Shown here one piece after another: positions 29,150 to 42,600 of a DNA stretch of 64,000 nt. A model generated the notes under the pieces. That model saw only the letters and a list, made by a program, of their open reading frames with translations, searched no databases and was not told the DNA's origin. Each line of letters opens with the position of its first letter. The first letter of the stretch is position 1. Both the position numbers and the translations under genes were made by a program. Source of the stretch: Lotus japonicus (lineage: Eukaryota; Streptophyta; Magnoliopsida; Fabales; Fabaceae); NCBI RefSeq assembly GCF_012489685.1, contig NC_080045.1, positions 15,542,901-15,606,900 on the forward strand. The letters run 5' to 3'.

Positions 29150-30500
29150 GCCACAGCAGGCACCTATAAAGAATAATATTTAATATTTTTTCAGAAATCA
29201 AAAGAGACTTTATTAATGAAGGAGGACAAATCTTCAGAGAGACTGGAAAGAAAAAAACAACCTCATTATCAGGAAAACCCAAGAAAGCCAAGCCAGATCC
29301 ACAACAAAAAACCAAAAGGAATAATGAAAGCACCAACCAGTCAAGTAAAAACCTCACAACCGACCTAACAAAAAACAAAAACCAACTCAACCCCCTTTTT
29401 CTAGATTGAGGCCTTATATGTCCAATGTACGCTTGAATGACCTCTTCCTATGAGCAATCAAAAATGACAACAACACTCTTCCCTAAAAGGTAGGCTTTCT
29501 CTCGTCATGATGCCAAAAAAAATCCTGAACCTCAAACAAAATCAGAGGATTATCCTTAAAGGAAAAAAAAAAAAAACAAATTCCTCGGAAATCCAGAATC
29601 TTTAGCGATCATTGCGGCTAGATGCTTCTTTTTCCAACCTCTGCTAGATAATTTCCTCGGACGACCACGTTTCCTTGGAGCACATGAACTAGAAACGTCC
29701 ATGCTCTCCTCACAATACCATGAATCGTGAATTCCTTCCAACACATTAAAAACTACACAAAATTGAGTCGTCGTTAGAGAAAGAGCGATCATGTTCTCCT
29801 CCATCTCTACGCTTCAGAGAATGATTTAAAGGAACCTATGTATCATGAAGCACAGGAAAAACACGAGAAAATTCGACGAGACTTCCCAAGGAACTAAAAC
29901 CCTCGTTTTGGAACGAGTAACACCTAGACTGATCTCAAGAAACAACCTTCTCCAAAGCCAAGCAAGGCTCTAAACCAAAACCACCGCAGTCTGCCTAAAA
30001 CGAAGAGGCTCAACCTCTCGCCCTGAGATACAATTGACCCCATATAGAACTTCAAAGCCAACAAGGTTGCACCATAAAGAAGACCAACCCGCATAAGTCA
30101 GGATTCCAAAATACCCTTGCTAACAAAACTTCATTAAGAGTTTCCACAAAGATATTTTCCTTCCCAAAATCCACCCTCAAAATAAAGGGAGCCAAAAATG
30201 AAACATTATTAACACTCTTAAATATATTTCCTTTACCTGAGACGCAGACGTCTCAGCTTTTTAACCTAGGATTTGAAAATGTTGTAACTGATTGCTTGAA
30301 CCCAAAACGACCTTTGTGGAAACCTTTCCAGAGCAACGAATAAAGACACCTCGTTCATGTTAACACCTTCGAGAAACCATATCATTATATCTGCATGCGC
30401 TCGTAAAACGTACCGGACAAATCCAAACCAAAACTTTCTCCCACAAAACTTTCCACTGTGTAAATTGAAAACAATGTAAACAACCTGGATCTTTACTCTT
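29150..30500 (-). mobile_element. LINE-like remnant
   Basis: Read on the minus strand the left edge ends CTTCATTAATAAAGTCTCTTTTGATTTC then a run of A, like the AATAAAGT..poly(A) tail of plant LINEs. A minus frame at 29556-29804 includes an AT-hook-like RKRGRPRK. The region is broken by stops and no reverse transcriptase block was recognised, so this is a weak call with approximate limits. Confidence 0.35.
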
Positions 30501-30526
30501 CTAGTAGAACTATACGCGAGGGTGAG

Positions 30527-30945
30527 TGGTCTCCCCCGGAGGAGGGGTGCCCTAAATTCAACGTTGATAGAGTCTCTAAAGGGAACCAGGTAAAAGCGAT
30601 ATCAAGAGCATCCATAGGGACACAAGTCGGACAGTTTGCGAGCTGCTTTTCTAAACTTGTTGGGCGTTTAATGACTTATGAAGAAGAAGTCCTGGTTATC
30701 CTTAATGCTCTCCTCTTCTGCTAACAATTTAATATCTCTAGAGTAATCATCGAAAGCAAATCTCATGTGTTAACAACAAGAACACTAAGCCGTGGAAATT
30801 TCTTAGCTATCTAAGCAATTGACTTCTTAAGGAGGTTGAAGTTAATTGTTTAAGTGTTTGTCATGTTAATAGTGAGATGAACAATTTTTCTAATTCTTTA
30901 GCAAAACAAAACTATGATAGGCAGAGTATTTTTTGGGCCTTCTTT
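30527..30945 (+). pseudogene. LINE RNase H domain, decayed
   Basis: The plus-strand translation begins WSPPEEGCPKFNVDR, the usual start of the RNase H (RVT_3-type) domain at the end of plant LINE polyproteins. It continues with FSKLVGRLMTYEEEV (catalytic Glu region) and, after stops and shifts, VCHVNSEMNNFSNSLAKQNY, the normal C-terminal block in which the Asp of AD.LAK is changed to Ser. Several in-frame stops show it is dead. Confidence 0.65.
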
Positions 30946-31330
30946 GACGATTCTCAATTTTGTATCCATGTTATTAACTATTATTGCTCTATGATCTTTA
31001 TAAAATCGGTTTGCTATTATCCATGGGATCATAGCAATAGCATTGTGGTAAACGAGGATTATATATAAATATAGCAGAAGTAACGAGTACGTAACAATAA
31101 AAATACTACATGAAACTGATAAAGTGATGCTGCCTGCCCTGACAGCAAATGTCATCAGTTCTGCTTAATTTGATTCTAAATTTCTAATCTAAGGTGAAGT
31201 CAGTTCCTATGGAAAACGGGTCTCTTTCTTCCATCTATCTACGTACGTACGTAACCAACTAATCATGTTAATTAAGTTCACATTAAAGCTAAAAGTTCTT
31301 AACTGATACAACTTAATTGATTCAGAGAGT

Positions 31331-32972
31331 TTAGGGATAATAAGGTAACCCAGGCCAATAGGACATGACTGGAACTGTGCTACAATCCTCGGCCATGTGA
31401 CTGTGAGTGTGAGTGAGAGAACAGTTTCCCTGATCAGCATTAGCAGTATTCTGCTGCTGCTGATGAATCTGATGATGATGATGATGATGATGATGAATCT
31501 TGGAGCAACGCAGAGCCAGCTCTGACGTGCTTTCCACTGTTTCTTCCGCAGAGACTTCTGTAGTATAACCTGCTGATACTTGTTGCGTTCTACAACCTTG
31601 CTCTCTCAGCATACCCTTCAACTTCATAACCTGCACAGCCATAAAGGAAGTCAACAACTTTCTGTGGAATAGTTGTTGTTCAAACTTTTTTACTTTGAAA
31701 GAATTGGCAATAAACAAACCCATAGTTAATAGAAGTATTGATCATGTTTCTAATTTTTTTTTCTCATCAATGTACTATCACAGCCGGAAGTCATGAGACT
31801 AGTCCTCTGAGACTTTGAGATCACGTTAAATGGGTAGGTCTCCCCAATAAATCCTTATTCATACGCTCCGTTTAGGGGTCGACCTTTGGACTAGATGCTT
31901 AAAGAGCTATCTACCAGTTGTGTTAGATATTGTTGGTTGATGATGTTTTTATATCTATAAGAAAAGACACATGTTATATAACCTATATTCATACCTCTTC
32001 CTCAAGCTTGTGTTTTTCCTTGGCTATGGCATCAAATTCCTGTTTAAGTGTATCGTACAAGTGTTCAAGCTGCTTGGTTTTCCACCTTGCACGCCTATTC
32101 TGGAACCAAACAGCGATCTGGCGAGGCTGGAGGCCTAATTCCTTGGAAAGCTTCATCTTCCTGTCAGGGTCCAACTTTATCTCCTGCTGGAAGCTACTCT
32201 CCAGTGAGTCAAGCTGCTCACAGGTTAACCGCTTCTTCTTCTCCTGGTTCCCACCGTAGTTCAATTTTTCCATCGCCGGAGGTGTCTCCATAGACAGTGC
32301 TTGCTGTTTCACTTCCATTCCTTAAAACATACAGAGAGGGTTTAGTGTGAAAACTTAAAGTCTCTTAAATGGACTGTGTGTTTGAATGTTGACTACTAGA
32401 TGTGGCTTTGAAACGTGCTCTAACAACAATACCCACTTCGTATGACTTCTTCAAGGAAAGTAATTACTATGGTGGGGCAATAGCTTGAGCTTCAAGTTAC
32501 TATTTTCATGCCAAAACTTACAAAAATTGACTCTGAAAATAGTGTACTACTGTCAGCTAAATTTTATGCTAGAAGTTGGTTACTTCTAAAGTATGCAAGT
32601 GTGTGTGTTTGGATTTTAAAAGTACATTCATCATGAATCCATAATGGACATTTCTCTTCCATATACAAATTTTCAATAGTGCTAGACAGACACCTAGCGT
32701 GAGAACAGAAGAGAACATAGAAAAATAATAAATGTGTTATCAAATGTGATATGATAAGAAGTAAGAAAAAGAGTGAAAAATTATTTGTATGTGGAGTGTG
32801 CGTCTACCATAATTTTCCAAATGAAAAGCAACTTGATGATATTTGAGGAAAAAATGAATCTGTAGAAACCTGGATATGAAGTGTGGTAATAGTTGTTGTT
32901 GTTGTAGAGGAAGCTGAAGGAAGATTCTGCACGAGGAACAAAGCGTCTGGTGGTGCTCCCATTCCACTCCAT
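31331..32972 (-). CDS. HD-Zip class I transcription factor, LMI1/ATHB51-like
   Basis: Three exons (32870-32972, 31995-32320, 31331-31630) give 242 aa. The start [11 protein letters not shown] resembles the LMI1/ATHB22/ATHB51 group. The homeodomain runs from about 62 to 117 with helix 3 [13 protein letters not shown] (103-115). It is followed at once by a leucine zipper with heptad positions Leu119, Leu126, Ile133, Leu140, Leu147, the last spanning the exon 2/3 junction as usual. The C-terminus has an eight-His run, a Gln run and ends [12 protein letters not shown]-Zip I dimers bind CAATNATTG; relatives of this type control leaf margin, stipule or tendril form and meristem identity. The shorter ATG at 32970 is chosen because it gives the family N-terminus. 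Confidence 0.93.
31471..31493. repeat. ATG/CAT trinucleotide run in HD-Zip exon 3
   Basis: A GAT/ATG repeat on the plus strand encodes the eight-His tract of the HD-Zip protein on the minus strand. It is likely to vary in length between accessions. Confidence 0.85.
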
Positions 32973-33014
32973 ATCTACCTTCACTTTCCTGATTTTCTTT
33001 CCCTTCAATTGCAT

Positions 33015-33971
33015 CCTTGATACTTATCTGTGTTTATAAGGGCCTCACCCGGCTGGTGAAAGGTTGGACCACAAAGGAAATGATGATGAGAGAAGATAAT
33101 GAGGGTCAGAGGTGTGTAAGCAGGCTTCAAGGGTTTGACTCCAAAGAAAGGTGAGTACTCCAAAGAGAAAAGAAAAAAAGACAAAATATAAGAACATGTA
33201 AGGTTTCCTGATTTTCTAATTGATATTGCAATAAAATATAAGTACATATTATGAATATCTTTAGCTCCATTAATGTTTTAATAACTTCATGCTTAATTCT
33301 TCCAAGACAAATTGCTCTGTTTAGAACAAATCAAACTCTTGTTTAAGTGTGATAATTAGGCATGGCACTAGAGTTCTCATATGGGTAAGGTCCTTTTTTT
33401 CCTAGGTTTTTGACACACAAATTTTCTCCTTCTTTACATTTCCACTCATTTCTTATTTTATCTTTTTTGTTTATCATATCACAAATCATATCTTTCATTT
33501 CTCTATTTTCTTTTAGAGTTTGGGTTACGTCTAACTTTATCCGAAAAACTAGGCTTAGAAGTGAGGAATGCTTTATCTTTTATATGGACTGATTTGATCA
33601 TATCTTTAGTTAATGTGCGATCTTTAACACGCCCTCTCACATTCAGGACTAAACACCTGAAGCGTGAAAATTGCATGGATGAACATTTGGTTATCGTCTA
33701 TATATGAGTACACTTCGATAAACAAATCCAAAATAGCTTTATTTCTACTTTAAAAACTATCCATCACAAAGAGGTTGTTCAACCCTCCATATAAATTTAT
33801 TAAATAATATTTCTAGTAGACTTTTAACATCTCTTTATATCTCTTTCCGGATCTGGGGTGAATATATATATTTTTTTTTTACTTTTCTCTTGTTGGGCAG
33901 AAGGGAAGTGATCAATGAAAGAGAGTATATCATAACAAGACTAGTGAATTTGGTGAGCTTCTTCTTCCATC
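33015..33971. other. HD-Zip upstream region
   Basis: AT-rich DNA upstream of the HD-Zip start with no other gene recognised. Promoter elements cannot be pinned down from sequence alone. Confidence 0.35.
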
Positions 33972-34664
33972 TAGGGGTGTACAAGACTCGGTCCTACCCG
34001 CCAATCCGTCCCGGCCCTTGGGCCGGGTTAAACCCCGCCCGATCATTATAAGAGATCGGGTTCGGATTGATCTTTGAGTTACCCGACTTCGGGTAGGGTC
34101 GGGTTCGAGTTGACACTCGGGTCACCCGGCCCGTCCCACATATATATTTTATAAAATTTTAATTTGTTATAATGATTAAAATGTGATACATTGTACTCAA
34201 ATTTATCTTACCATGTAGGTGAGATTAAAATGTCTAACATCTACTTTATGAATTAAATAAACGTTTGTCAAACTATGCACACTTTCATGTTCTAACAAGA
34301 GAAAATCATGTGTGTGTATTATGCATATGTGAGACAGATGAAAAAATGATCAAACAAAATGTAAACCTCAAGTGCAATAGATTATGAAAGAATTGGATCC
34401 TTTCAAGTTATTTCTTCCAAAAAATAGTTCTAACTTATAACTCTTTTAGTATGTTATTATCTTTAAATTTTACAATTAATATCAAATAGTCTTAAACTTA
34501 TTGTCCCTCGGGCCAACCCGGTCCCGTCCTAAATTGGACCCGCATAATGTCGGGTTGCTTCGGATCTAAGGACGGATTAGGGTCTATGAATTTGCCCGAT
34601 CAATATTTAGGACCGGGTTAGGGTTAACCAAAATTCGTCCCAACCCGTCCCTTGTACACCCCTA
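33972..34664. mobile_element. hAT MITE, TAGGGGTGTACAAG ends
   Basis: 693 bp, bounded by perfect 14-bp TIRs TAGGGGTGTACAAG and a perfect 8-bp TSD CTTCCATC (33964-33971 and 34665-34672), the hAT signature. Both ends are GC-rich (GGCCGGGTT, CGGGTC, CCCGGCCCG) around an AT-rich core. There is no coding capacity. Confidence 0.92.
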
Positions 34665-34672
34665 CTTCCATC

Positions 34673-37095
34673 TTACTTCACTTTTGGGGAGCAGCAAAAT
34701 TTTGTGTTTAACGCAGAGACCGTACTGTGGAAATGGAAGCAAAGAGGCAGTGACGACAAGGCGTGAAAAGGGGAAGGCATATGTCAGTTGGCCCCCCAAG
34801 GCCCCAAGGCAACCTCTAACGGGGACCATATTTGATCATAGACCCATGAATCCACTCTTCTAGTTTTTCCTTTTGCATCATCATGGTGCTACAATACAAT
34901 CACCAAAAACTAATGTTTATTCTTCACTTCTCACTCTCACTCATTCAGACAAAAACACAGAGTAGCAAAACTATCCCCACCACAAAAACTAATCATCTGG
35001 GCACATTTGCAAAAATGGGTAAAGTGAGTTCCACATTGGCAATTTATTACCAACATAGGACAACTTCTTTGGCTACAAAAAGAGGGTGAATGGTGACTGA
35101 TACACAAAACCTGACACCACTGCTGCCTTCACATGAGACAAATAAAGGAAGGTAAATAAGAAGAGAACAACTTTGGGACTCATCTCTGTTTTTTTTCCCT
35201 ACCTCCTCTCCCTTTCACCTTATTTATAACGTGCCAGTGTTACAGGAGGAGAAAGCTGCTTACAATCTCACTTTCCCTCTCCTGTCCCTGGATCTATCTA
35301 TTGCCTGCATGAAATTGGGATCTGGGTTGGGTTTAAATTTTTTGAAATTTGAGATACAAATAAGAATAATGTTTCTTTCACAATTCTTTTACTATTTCAC
35401 CTTTGTGATATGTGATGTGATATGAATTGCAGAGAAAGATAGAAAGATATAGTGAAAAAGAGATGGAAGAGAAAAAAATGTGAATTAATCAAAACTTTAC
35501 AAATAATGCAATGAAATATTATTCGTAAACATCTTCGTAGTGCATGCAGACATCTAATAAAATAAAATACCAGAGTGAGACATGTAGAAAAGGGAGAGAA
35601 ACAATTGATTCCATATATGCGAGAGATATAGATAGAGAGTAAATTGAGGTATCAATTAGGTGTAAGTTCAAATACTGTAATTACGTTGTGGGAGAGGGTT
35701 GTGTGTCATGACAGAAATACAAGCAGTGGATGGGGCGACAAGAAAGGCCTTTCAGCCCGAAATAGTGAAAGGGATAGAGGAGATAAAGATTATTCCAGGA
35801 TCCAAGTTCTAACTAGTGCATCTTTCAAAGTTGTTTTCTCTGTTCAAGCCTAATGATAGTAACATCACATGCTAATTAACAGCAAGAGATGTTGAAAAAG
35901 AAGTAAAGAACCATGAAATAGAAATAGTAAATTTTCCTAATTTATTTAAGGTATGTTAAACTCATTCGAAAACCATGATGAAGATAAAATCATGATGAAT
36001 AAAAGCAATTTTTCTTAACTTTTACTTCTTTCCGACATAATTTTAATTTCACTATGATTTTCGCACAAGTTTTTAAACATGTACACATAGTATGTCTAGA
36101 TCTAGCATCAAAAAATTACTTACATAAATAAATTAAGAATAAACTAGAATCATTTGGAGAATGATTTTCAAACATTAACTCATGAGTAACCCTCACTCGT
36201 GACTTATGAGAACCAATGTAAATCAAACAACAATAAAATAAAAATAAATCATATGTAAACAATTATATTAACAATAGGAGTGAGACACCAAGATCCCATA
36301 TCATGTTTGGATGTGTGCTGAACACACTCTTCAAAAGTATGTTAGCGGAGAAACTATCTAATATCAACATGATTTTGATTTCTAATATAGATTCAAAATG
36401 TGCAATTAAACATGCACTATAATCACCAATATATCAACAACAACAAAAATCACCAATATTAAAAACAAAAAAATTTATTGATTTAAAACTCTTCTCCTTC
36501 TTCGCTCAACTCAGCCGCTCCTTCTCTCATTTAAGTTCCACAAAAGTATAGAACAGCAATTAATTGCAGTTAAGTCAAGAGATGGTCAAAACTGTGACAA
36601 TTCATACTCGAAGGGTGAGTGCCGTATAGAGAGAGTGCAGTTAACTGTTCCATTAAGGCTCGAGATGTAAGCAATCTATACTATTTTTGTAGTTATTCTT
36701 GTTTTTATATTCTTGTGGACAGAGAAATAACATAGTAAAGGTGTATAAATTTGATCTACAAAGTTAACGTGTTTCATGGTGAGTTTGGATTTAGTAGTAT
36801 ACCAAAAATCAAATGTCAGGATAGTTTAACCTTTATGAAAACAAACAAATGCATTATTGGTCCTTTTACCCCAATGTTCAAACGTTTTATAGACGTCAAT
36901 GGTCTTAAATGAAGGAAATCTAAGTGTTTGTTGGGTGCCCAGTAATGATGATGCTTCTTCAATTATATATAGCGAAAAGTACTCCTTTTAAGTAGGTTGA
37001 CTGGTGAGCTTGTATCTTAAAGTAGGGTTAAATGGTAACTTGAATAGTGTAAAGTTAGTTAACCAAAGAAAAGTTAGGTGGCTTTTATTTTATGG
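34673..37095. other. AT-rich intergenic, no gene recognised
   Basis: Short frames at 34883-35089, 35231-35425 and 35644-35853 have no recognisable domains. No bounded repeat was found. Confidence 0.35.
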
Positions 37096-37240
37096 TACAG
37101 TTATAGACAAATGTTAGTCGTTAGTAATGTTAGTAAATTAGTCATTCTTCAGGGTTCGAACCCTAGACCCTTTACTCTTCATCACACTCAACCCTTATGT
37201 CCCCCTAACTCTTACCACTTGAGCTAACAGTTGGTCATTT
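37096..37240 (-). mobile_element. tRNA-derived SINE copy
   Basis: On the minus strand it reads TGTTAGCTCAAGTGGTAAGAG (A box), then GGGTTCGAACCC (B box), then ACTAATTTACTAACATTACTAA..ACATTTGTCTATA. This matches the SINE at 61900-62037 throughout. The two internal promoter boxes mark a Pol III-derived SINE rather than a tRNA gene. The TSD is not clear. Confidence 0.75.
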
Positions 37241-39648
37241 AATTGAAATTGTTGTATCAGCAGAACTAAAAAAGAAAAGAGAGAGTGTGTGTTTGGAAAA
37301 TCGGAATGAATCAACATCTAGGTGTGATTCACATCTAGAGAAGTAATAAATAGCTGCTTTTGAAAAAATGGATCTGTATCTAGTAGTGCTAGAATTGAAA
37401 TCAAACATGTACAGAGTTTTTTTTTTGTCAAAACATGTACAGAGTTAAGTGAGATGAAGAAAAAAATTAGATGCATGTAGAGTGTTTGTAGTGTCTAGTA
37501 ACTATGTATGATAACTCTTAAATATTGTCTCTTCAGCAAAACATTTTGTAAGCATCTTGGTATATTTTTCAGTACTACTTTACATAGTTCAACCTTTAAA
37601 TTTTATAAATTAAAAGAAAATAGAAAAGAACTACTTATATTGTGAGTTTCATACATCTAATATTATGAAATTCTGAAAATCTTGATCATCATGTGAGTGT
37701 CTACACCCAATTTAATTGAAAGAGAAAAAGAGAGTTAAGTGATAAATGTGATGAGATAAAAATAGAGAAATGAAAAGAAAAATAAAGCGTATATAAAGTG
37801 TCTATGTACTGCTTGTATATCTAAATATGTCATGGTTGTATTATACAGTCTGTTCATTTATGTATGTTTGGCTTTCAGTATGTTTGAAATTTTCATAAAT
37901 TTTCATTTTGAAACTATTGAAAGAGAAACATTATCAACCATATATCATCAAAGATCAGCTCCATCTCAGAAATTTTTACTACCACCATTCAAATCAAACT
38001 CTGGTCATCAGAGACCATGTGATGTGCTTCGCAAGAGAGAGAGAGAGAGTGTGTGTGCTTGTGTGAGAGATTGCTTCAGCACTGGTACCACATCCCTAAA
38101 AGCTAAAACTAAGACAAACAACAATGTAAAGGCAAAGAAGCAAAGCCTTTATTCACGTTGCCTATAGAAGACAAAATCATTTAGACCATTTAATAAGATT
38201 GTAGAAATTCCAGCTTCCATTTCAGAGCATCCCCGGGACGATCAATAATTAAAGATCTCATTTATGTTCTCAGTGATTGAAATCAGCTGTCTATTCTCTT
38301 TCCCTGGTCCCTCTTCTCACCCAAATAATACTTTGATTGGGAAAGAAAAACAAAAGGAAAGATAAAAAATTCAACCAATGCTCAAGAATGTAACTGCTAC
38401 ACAATGAGACTTATTTATAAAACTTTTTAAAAAAAATAACCTCTTACCAACTCACATACTATGTCAATTTATCCATACTAACCCAGCTTTCAACTAGTAG
38501 GTGCCCACTCTTACTAGAGATCCATCTTGTCCAATATTCTCACATCCGGCACCAATTCTTGTAGGTTGATGCTTGTTATGGGTAATGGTTCAAACCCTAG
38601 GTTGAGTTACGACTTAGGAACTTGCACTATGTTTGAGATCCGACTTAGACATGTTGACTCACAACGCAGCAACCGCATCCTTCTTGTATCGACCCAAATG
38701 ACACCATACAATGACTCCTCCCCCTAGAATTTCCCAATGTTTTTGTCCATTGACCAAGTACCAAGCACCACGCTTGAGATTGGACTCAGCATATATCATC
38801 CCTTCCTCTCAGAAAAAGGACAATTGACCAAAGAGTAATATGAGTAAATATTGACCATGTACTTACACATTATATAGAATGTATATGATAATTTTTATAC
38901 GAGAGGGTAAGCTTGTGGAGGGGGTGGGTTTCCACGGTGGGTGTGGATGGAGGCATGGTACATGCCGCTGTGAAGGTTACTGGTGATCAAGCTTTGGTGG
39001 TTTCAGTTTTTGGTTTTGGCAATGGAGAAAGAACGGAGTGGTTTGGGAATCTGATCAGAGTGGGTCTTGAATATGGCTTGGTGGACGTTGAGAGGCTTCA
39101 ATTTGGAGTCAGTTGGACTAAGCTAATAACTCTCTCCATCATGCCCTTGACCCCTACTCATCCCCCTTTCCACTATTTCTTCCACTAAACCACTGCAAAG
39201 ATGAGGAGGGCGGGATTTAACGAGAAAGGGGGAGGCACATATATAAATAGAGGCTAGCTTACTGTGACCGGAGTAGATGGCGGTGCTAGCTGTGGACCAT
39301 GGTGGCCGAATACAATTCTGGTACAGGGAGGAAAATGGAGAGAGAATTAAATAAAGGGCATTATGGTAATTGAATGAGTTATTTTTAGTGTACCACAATT
39401 GACCCAAAATTGCCACGTGCACTGACTGAAGGCATGAACAAAGGACACCAGGGGCAAGCAAATGTAAAGCCTATTCTTCCCATTTACACCTACCAAACTT
39501 TCACACTATTTTTAATCAACCTCATCAGGCAAAGGAATAAAAGAAAAATGAAACGACTAAAATACGAAGAAATGGCTATTACATTATATAGATGAAACAT
39601 ACCTACTGCCAAAAAACAGCAAAATATGGCATTCTCCATATTTTCAGT
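37241..39648. other. Intergenic, no gene recognised
   Basis: AT-rich, with a GA microsatellite near 38033-38050. A 91-codon plus frame at 38913-39188 has a GC-richer, gene-like composition but no domain I recognise. Confidence 0.35.
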
Positions 39649-42600
39649 GTAACACCCCGATTTCGGTGGCGTCACTTTAGTAACCAAAAGTAAACTTAAT
39701 GCGGAAAAACGTGAAATATTTTTTTTTTTCTGATAATAACTAAGACAAGACTGAATTAAATAAAACCCAAAAGCGAAAAGTAATAGAGCTAATATACAAT
39801 ATATAAACAGCCCCCGCTGTAAGTAACAACCTCGTCACGAGTAACCTCCAGTGACGGAAAGAAAAGTGTAGCGCCCGAAGGCAAAATGTACAAACCAAAT
39901 CTAAAGGTAAGTGTCCGCAACACTATCCCTCAAAACTGAGAATAAGCTGGCCCATCGGCCTGAAACAAGACCTCCTAAGTCCAACCAACTCTCTGTGATT
40001 CCCGTAAAGAAACCACACAAAAAGCTATAGGTGGGAAACTACCCTGTCCCGAATGAAACAAATAATGTTCAGAGCTAAGACTCTACTCCTACACTAATCC
40101 CATCTCGAGGAGCTCACACTAACACTCAATCCTACATGTTGGCATGATCGTCGTCCGAATTCGAAATCCAGAACGACCTAGTCTATGTACACCATCCGTC
40201 CTCCGCTCGCTATCGCGATGGGCTCCTGTTCCAGCATCCCAACTCTAGTTTCCCCCGAAGGATGAACCGTCGTGAACCAGTCCGCCAAAGACATCTGACA
40301 AAGGGCGTTTGTCCGCCAAAGCACACACAGAAGACGCGAGGGTCAACTCCAAAGAATTACATAAATAATAGCACCAATAGATATAGATAAGAGAATAGCC
40401 ACTTAGGCTTATAGCTAGGGATAACATCCTAGGGTTGCATTTTCCATAATGAACTTAACAGCAATAATAACAATTAACATGTTCTAAATAGGATTAACAA
40501 ATAACAATCACACTCGACAACTAAATCAGTATGCATGAATGCAGGATGATTAGTCAAACAACGTCTCCGACTCTCACTCGACACGTCGCCACGTGTTCTA
40601 GGTAAATTAAAGTCTCTAAAAGCTTATCCTAAGGTAAAGTCGATTCTGCGACAAAAGACACTTCTTCACATTAACATAGTAACTCATGATGAACTCCGGA
40701 TCATCCGACTCATCTCAAACCGATGGTCACAACTTCTCAACAAGCAAAGAGTATCACATACTCGGAAACTACCGGTTTCCCGGACTTATCCCCAGGATAG
40801 CCCAACAATTAGGCATGTCAAGTCGATCCAACCCCTTGGGTTGAACATACGGACTCGCACACGCAACTCCCACAATTAGGCATGTCGAGTCGATCCAACC
40901 CCTTGGGTTGAACATACGGACTCGCACACGCAACAAATGACAACGCCAAGTCGGTTCACTCAAAAGAGTCGAACATACGGACATTGCGCGTGTCCAATGA
41001 CTATCGCCGAATCGATCCAATCCATCGGATTGAACATACGGATCCGCGCGAGTCGAAGGGTTATCGCTGAATCGATCCAATCCCTCGGATTGAACATACG
41101 GATTCACGCGAGTTAAAATGGCAATCGCTGAATCGATCCAATCCCTCTGATTGAACATACGGACTCACGCGTGCCTGAGTGACTACCGCCGAATCGATCC
41201 AATCCATCGGATTGAATATACGGATTCGCGCATGTCGAAAAGTTGTCGCTGAATCGATCCAATCCCTCGGATTGAACATACGGATTCACGCGAGGTAAAA
41301 TGGCAATCGCTGAATCGATCCAATCCCTCTGATTGAACATACGGATTCACGCGTGCCTGAGTGACTACCGCCGAATCGATCCAATCCATCGGATTGAATA
41401 TACGGATTCGCGCGTGTCGAAAATTATTGCCGAATCGGCCCAACCCGTCGGGTTTGGACATACGGATTCGCGCCGCAAAGTCGAAGATACGCCCAACAAC
41501 ATAGATGCTCCAACAACACAACCACAATAGCTGCTCCAACAGCACAACAACAAACGCTGCTCCAACAGCACCACAACATCTACATACTCGAAGCCCCTCA
41601 ACTTTCTCAATGCTGGGATCCGACGACACTTCTCGTTTTCCAAAACTATGATTTGCATCCAAAGCTTCCTTCCGAGATTATTACCATTACTTAAAGATTT
41701 AGAGGTTGTTTAATGTCTTATGAGTTTTCTTTACAAAATAATTATCCTTTTCGTCTTATCGCGAATCCTATAAGTTCTCGGGATCTCCTAATCCCCAAAT
41801 GACTCCAGAGAATGTCTCGATCCATACAACACCACAACAAGGCCCGAATCTCATTCGTCCTTTCAAGCTTTCTCAAAACTCTCAAAATAAAATCGGCATG
41901 ACCTGCCCGCTTTTCTCACCGTTCAGAAACTCAGATTATAGTGCAAAAGCATAATTAACTCATCATAATCAATCAACATGTCATATGTCAATATCTTAAG
42001 CAATAACCACATAGCACCTAGCATATAAGGCATGCACCACACATCCTAAATTACCCAATTAGCACTTAGCATGTCATTCACTCATCAAAAACATTCAGTA
42101 GATGCATCATCTACATTGTCAGCCGAAGCCTCAGAAAACATTTTCCAATCACACACAATTCCAGTGCATAAACAGTAAACAATGTCGAAACATCGACCCT
42201 AAGCATTAACTAGAGATTCAGTGAGAAGCCCTCACCTGTAGATTCTCCAGGACGATCTCCTAACACTTGTTCACAATCAAAGGCTTGCTCCTCTGGGAAT
42301 TCCTCAAAATCACCTTTAGAGCAAAACCACAGAAATACTATCAGAATCTATCGAAAACTAAGTTATCGATACTTACTAAGGTTACTCGAAGTAATCTATA
42401 CTCTAAGGTACGATAATCTAGCGCGAAAGACAAGTTTTCGGAAAAGGAAATTTTCCTCCTCCTCCCCTATAGGGCTCGGCCACTTTTGGTAATTGTGGGG
42501 CTCGATTTTTCTTCGATCAAACTTGGTTCCTATGCTTTCATAAGCCGTAACTAAGGGTATTCTGAACTCGGAAAAATTATCGGATCAAAAACTGTCGCAG

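Noticed and set aside
38913..39188. A 91-codon ORF with GC-richer composition.
   Set aside because: No recognisable domain, no splice partners and no clear leader, so it is not called as a gene.
40813..41470. Regularly spaced palindromic repeats that resemble a CRISPR array.
   Set aside because: The units are continuous tandem repeats with diverged copies and no unique spacers, inside a plant LTR.
40769..41662. Several overlapping minus-strand ORFs with repeated MFNQRDWIDSA-like peptides.
   Set aside because: They are translations of the 61-bp tandem array inside the LTR, open in several frames at once. No start context or gene structure supports them.
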